Assembly: GCA_032718475.1 (NCBI GenBank)
Contig: JAUCBJ010001929.1
Location: 18,718-82,717 of the forward strand
Direction of reading: 5' to 3'
DNA from: Nemertoderma westbladi
Taxonomy: Eukaryota; Xenacoelomorpha; Nemertodermatida; Nemertodermatidae
DNA length: 64,000 nt
The stretch's first letter is position 1. Each line of letters starts with the position of its first letter. This document shows, piece by piece, positions 63,277 through 64,000 of the stretch. A program made the position numbers and the translations under genes. The notes beneath the pieces are model-generated. The model was not told where the DNA came from. It made no database searches and worked only from the letters and a program-made list of their open reading frames with translations.

Positions 63277-64000
63277 CTATGAGAATGAGCAATATTATTG
63301 TATGTATCTAGCCATTTCCATAAATTAGGTAAATTAAGTTAAATAAATTTCCTAATTCTCATTTAATTAAATTTTTTAAAATTTTTAATTAAATGATATA
63401 TTGTGATACAATGGTTACTTTTCTTTCCATTCAAAATAAGGCTCAACCGTGGACAAATTACAACAGAATATTATGGCAACAGAATGTCATATATAAATCA
63501 ACCCTTTCCTTTTATCCAACATAATTTCAACTTTAACATACCCCAGCAAATGACTATTGGATAATGCAATGGGATTATTTTTGAAACCCAGTTACTAAGG
63601 CAAATGTGAGTTTCAGCATAGGAGTGGAATAGCAGTTGATCTGTAACCTAGGTAATAAAATAATAATATACCATATAGTTCGTCCGTTTGTTTATTGACC
63701 ACATTGCCAGCTATCAATTAAAGATACATAACACATAATTAAAATTAATACAATAACTATTCAATATTCAAATTCAATACAATATTCAACTTTGTGTACT
63801 ATTTTCTACATACAATCTTCAAAACAACAGTTCAAGAAAATAAATATATAACAATAATCCGTTATTATAAATCTTAACTTACTATATATGCAGAATTCAC
63901 TCTCAATGTAAACTAAACAGTTCTCTAATAAAAACCACGCGACGCTCGCATGGTCCTCTAGTTACAATGTGTTGTATACAACACAATGTTTGTATAGTGC
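63277..64000 (-). other. ABC2 intron (partial)
   Basis: AT-rich sequence upstream of the acceptor at 63277-63278. I searched the minus strand for the LTDxRIxxMNE exon found in ABC1 and do not see it, so the intron is longer than the 895 bp of ABC1. Confidence 0.5.

Noticed and set aside
63277-63292. ATG at 63292 as the start of ABC2
   Set aside because: A 3' splice site at 63277-63278 matches that of ABC1, and the family N-terminus and TMD1 are missing, so this ATG is intronic.

Overview
This window reads as the genome of an invertebrate animal. It is AT-rich, has spliced multi-exon genes, and contains LINEs, LTR retrotransposons of the BEL/Pao type, tRNA-derived SINE material, DNA-transposon remnants, satellites and hammerhead-type ribozyme motifs. 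Nothing is prokaryotic: there are no operons, Shine-Dalgarno-led genes or rRNA. I cannot name the phylum. The element mix would suit a cnidarian, sponge or lophotrochozoan, but that is inference.

The only host-type genes are two paralogous ABCC/MRP4-like ABC transporters lying tail to tail. ABC1 (+) has a recognisable first exon at 14622-14834, an exon at about 27790-28098, and a 3 kb terminal exon at 28994-32046. ABC2 (-) shows only its large terminal exon (63276-60308). Its upstream exons lie beyond the right edge. Both large exons are open and keep all nucleotide-binding motifs. In ABC1 the exons for the first membrane helices are missing or unrecognisable, and the roughly 13 kb first intron is packed with retroelements. 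The 3' flanks of the two genes are also homologous, so this is an inverted segmental duplication.

Layout. 1-410: a tRNA-like tail joined to two tandem 180-bp monomers, each carrying a hammerhead ribozyme core. 410-1230 and 15033-15449: fragments of a reverse-transcriptase-type element. 1745-2590: a foldback element. 4425-7513: a deleted BEL-like element (gag only) between 183-bp direct repeats. 7763-8330: short tandem repeats. 9321-11884: a 5'-truncated LINE. 12268-13740: a cluster of one short inverted motif. 15690-18010: an RTE-like LINE split by another LINE. 18646-27780: a BEL-like element with a 3' LTR, polypurine tract, gag and protease, but no polymerase.

Between the two ABC genes (32.0-60.3 kb) lies a palindromic, repeat-built region. 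It holds a 42-bp palindromic satellite (two arrays), a TTAA-flanked MITE, an inverted repeat around 37.8 kb with an ABC pseudogene scrap in its loop, and a solo LTR with a 5-bp target duplication that is itself interrupted by a nearly intact two-ORF LINE. It also holds a 1.35 kb decamer array, a third BEL-like gag fragment and a degenerate RTE-like LINE. The segment 45982-59861 begins and ends with the same terminal inverted repeat, is flanked by TA, and its two host flanks join exactly into an uninterrupted site at 32821-32846 beside ABC1. It therefore looks like one 13.9 kb insertion with its empty site in the same window.

The most promising signals are the hammerhead tandem (retrozyme-like), the 13.9 kb TIR-bounded composite with its empty site, and the polymerase-less BEL-like element that carries extra zinc-knuckle ORFs.
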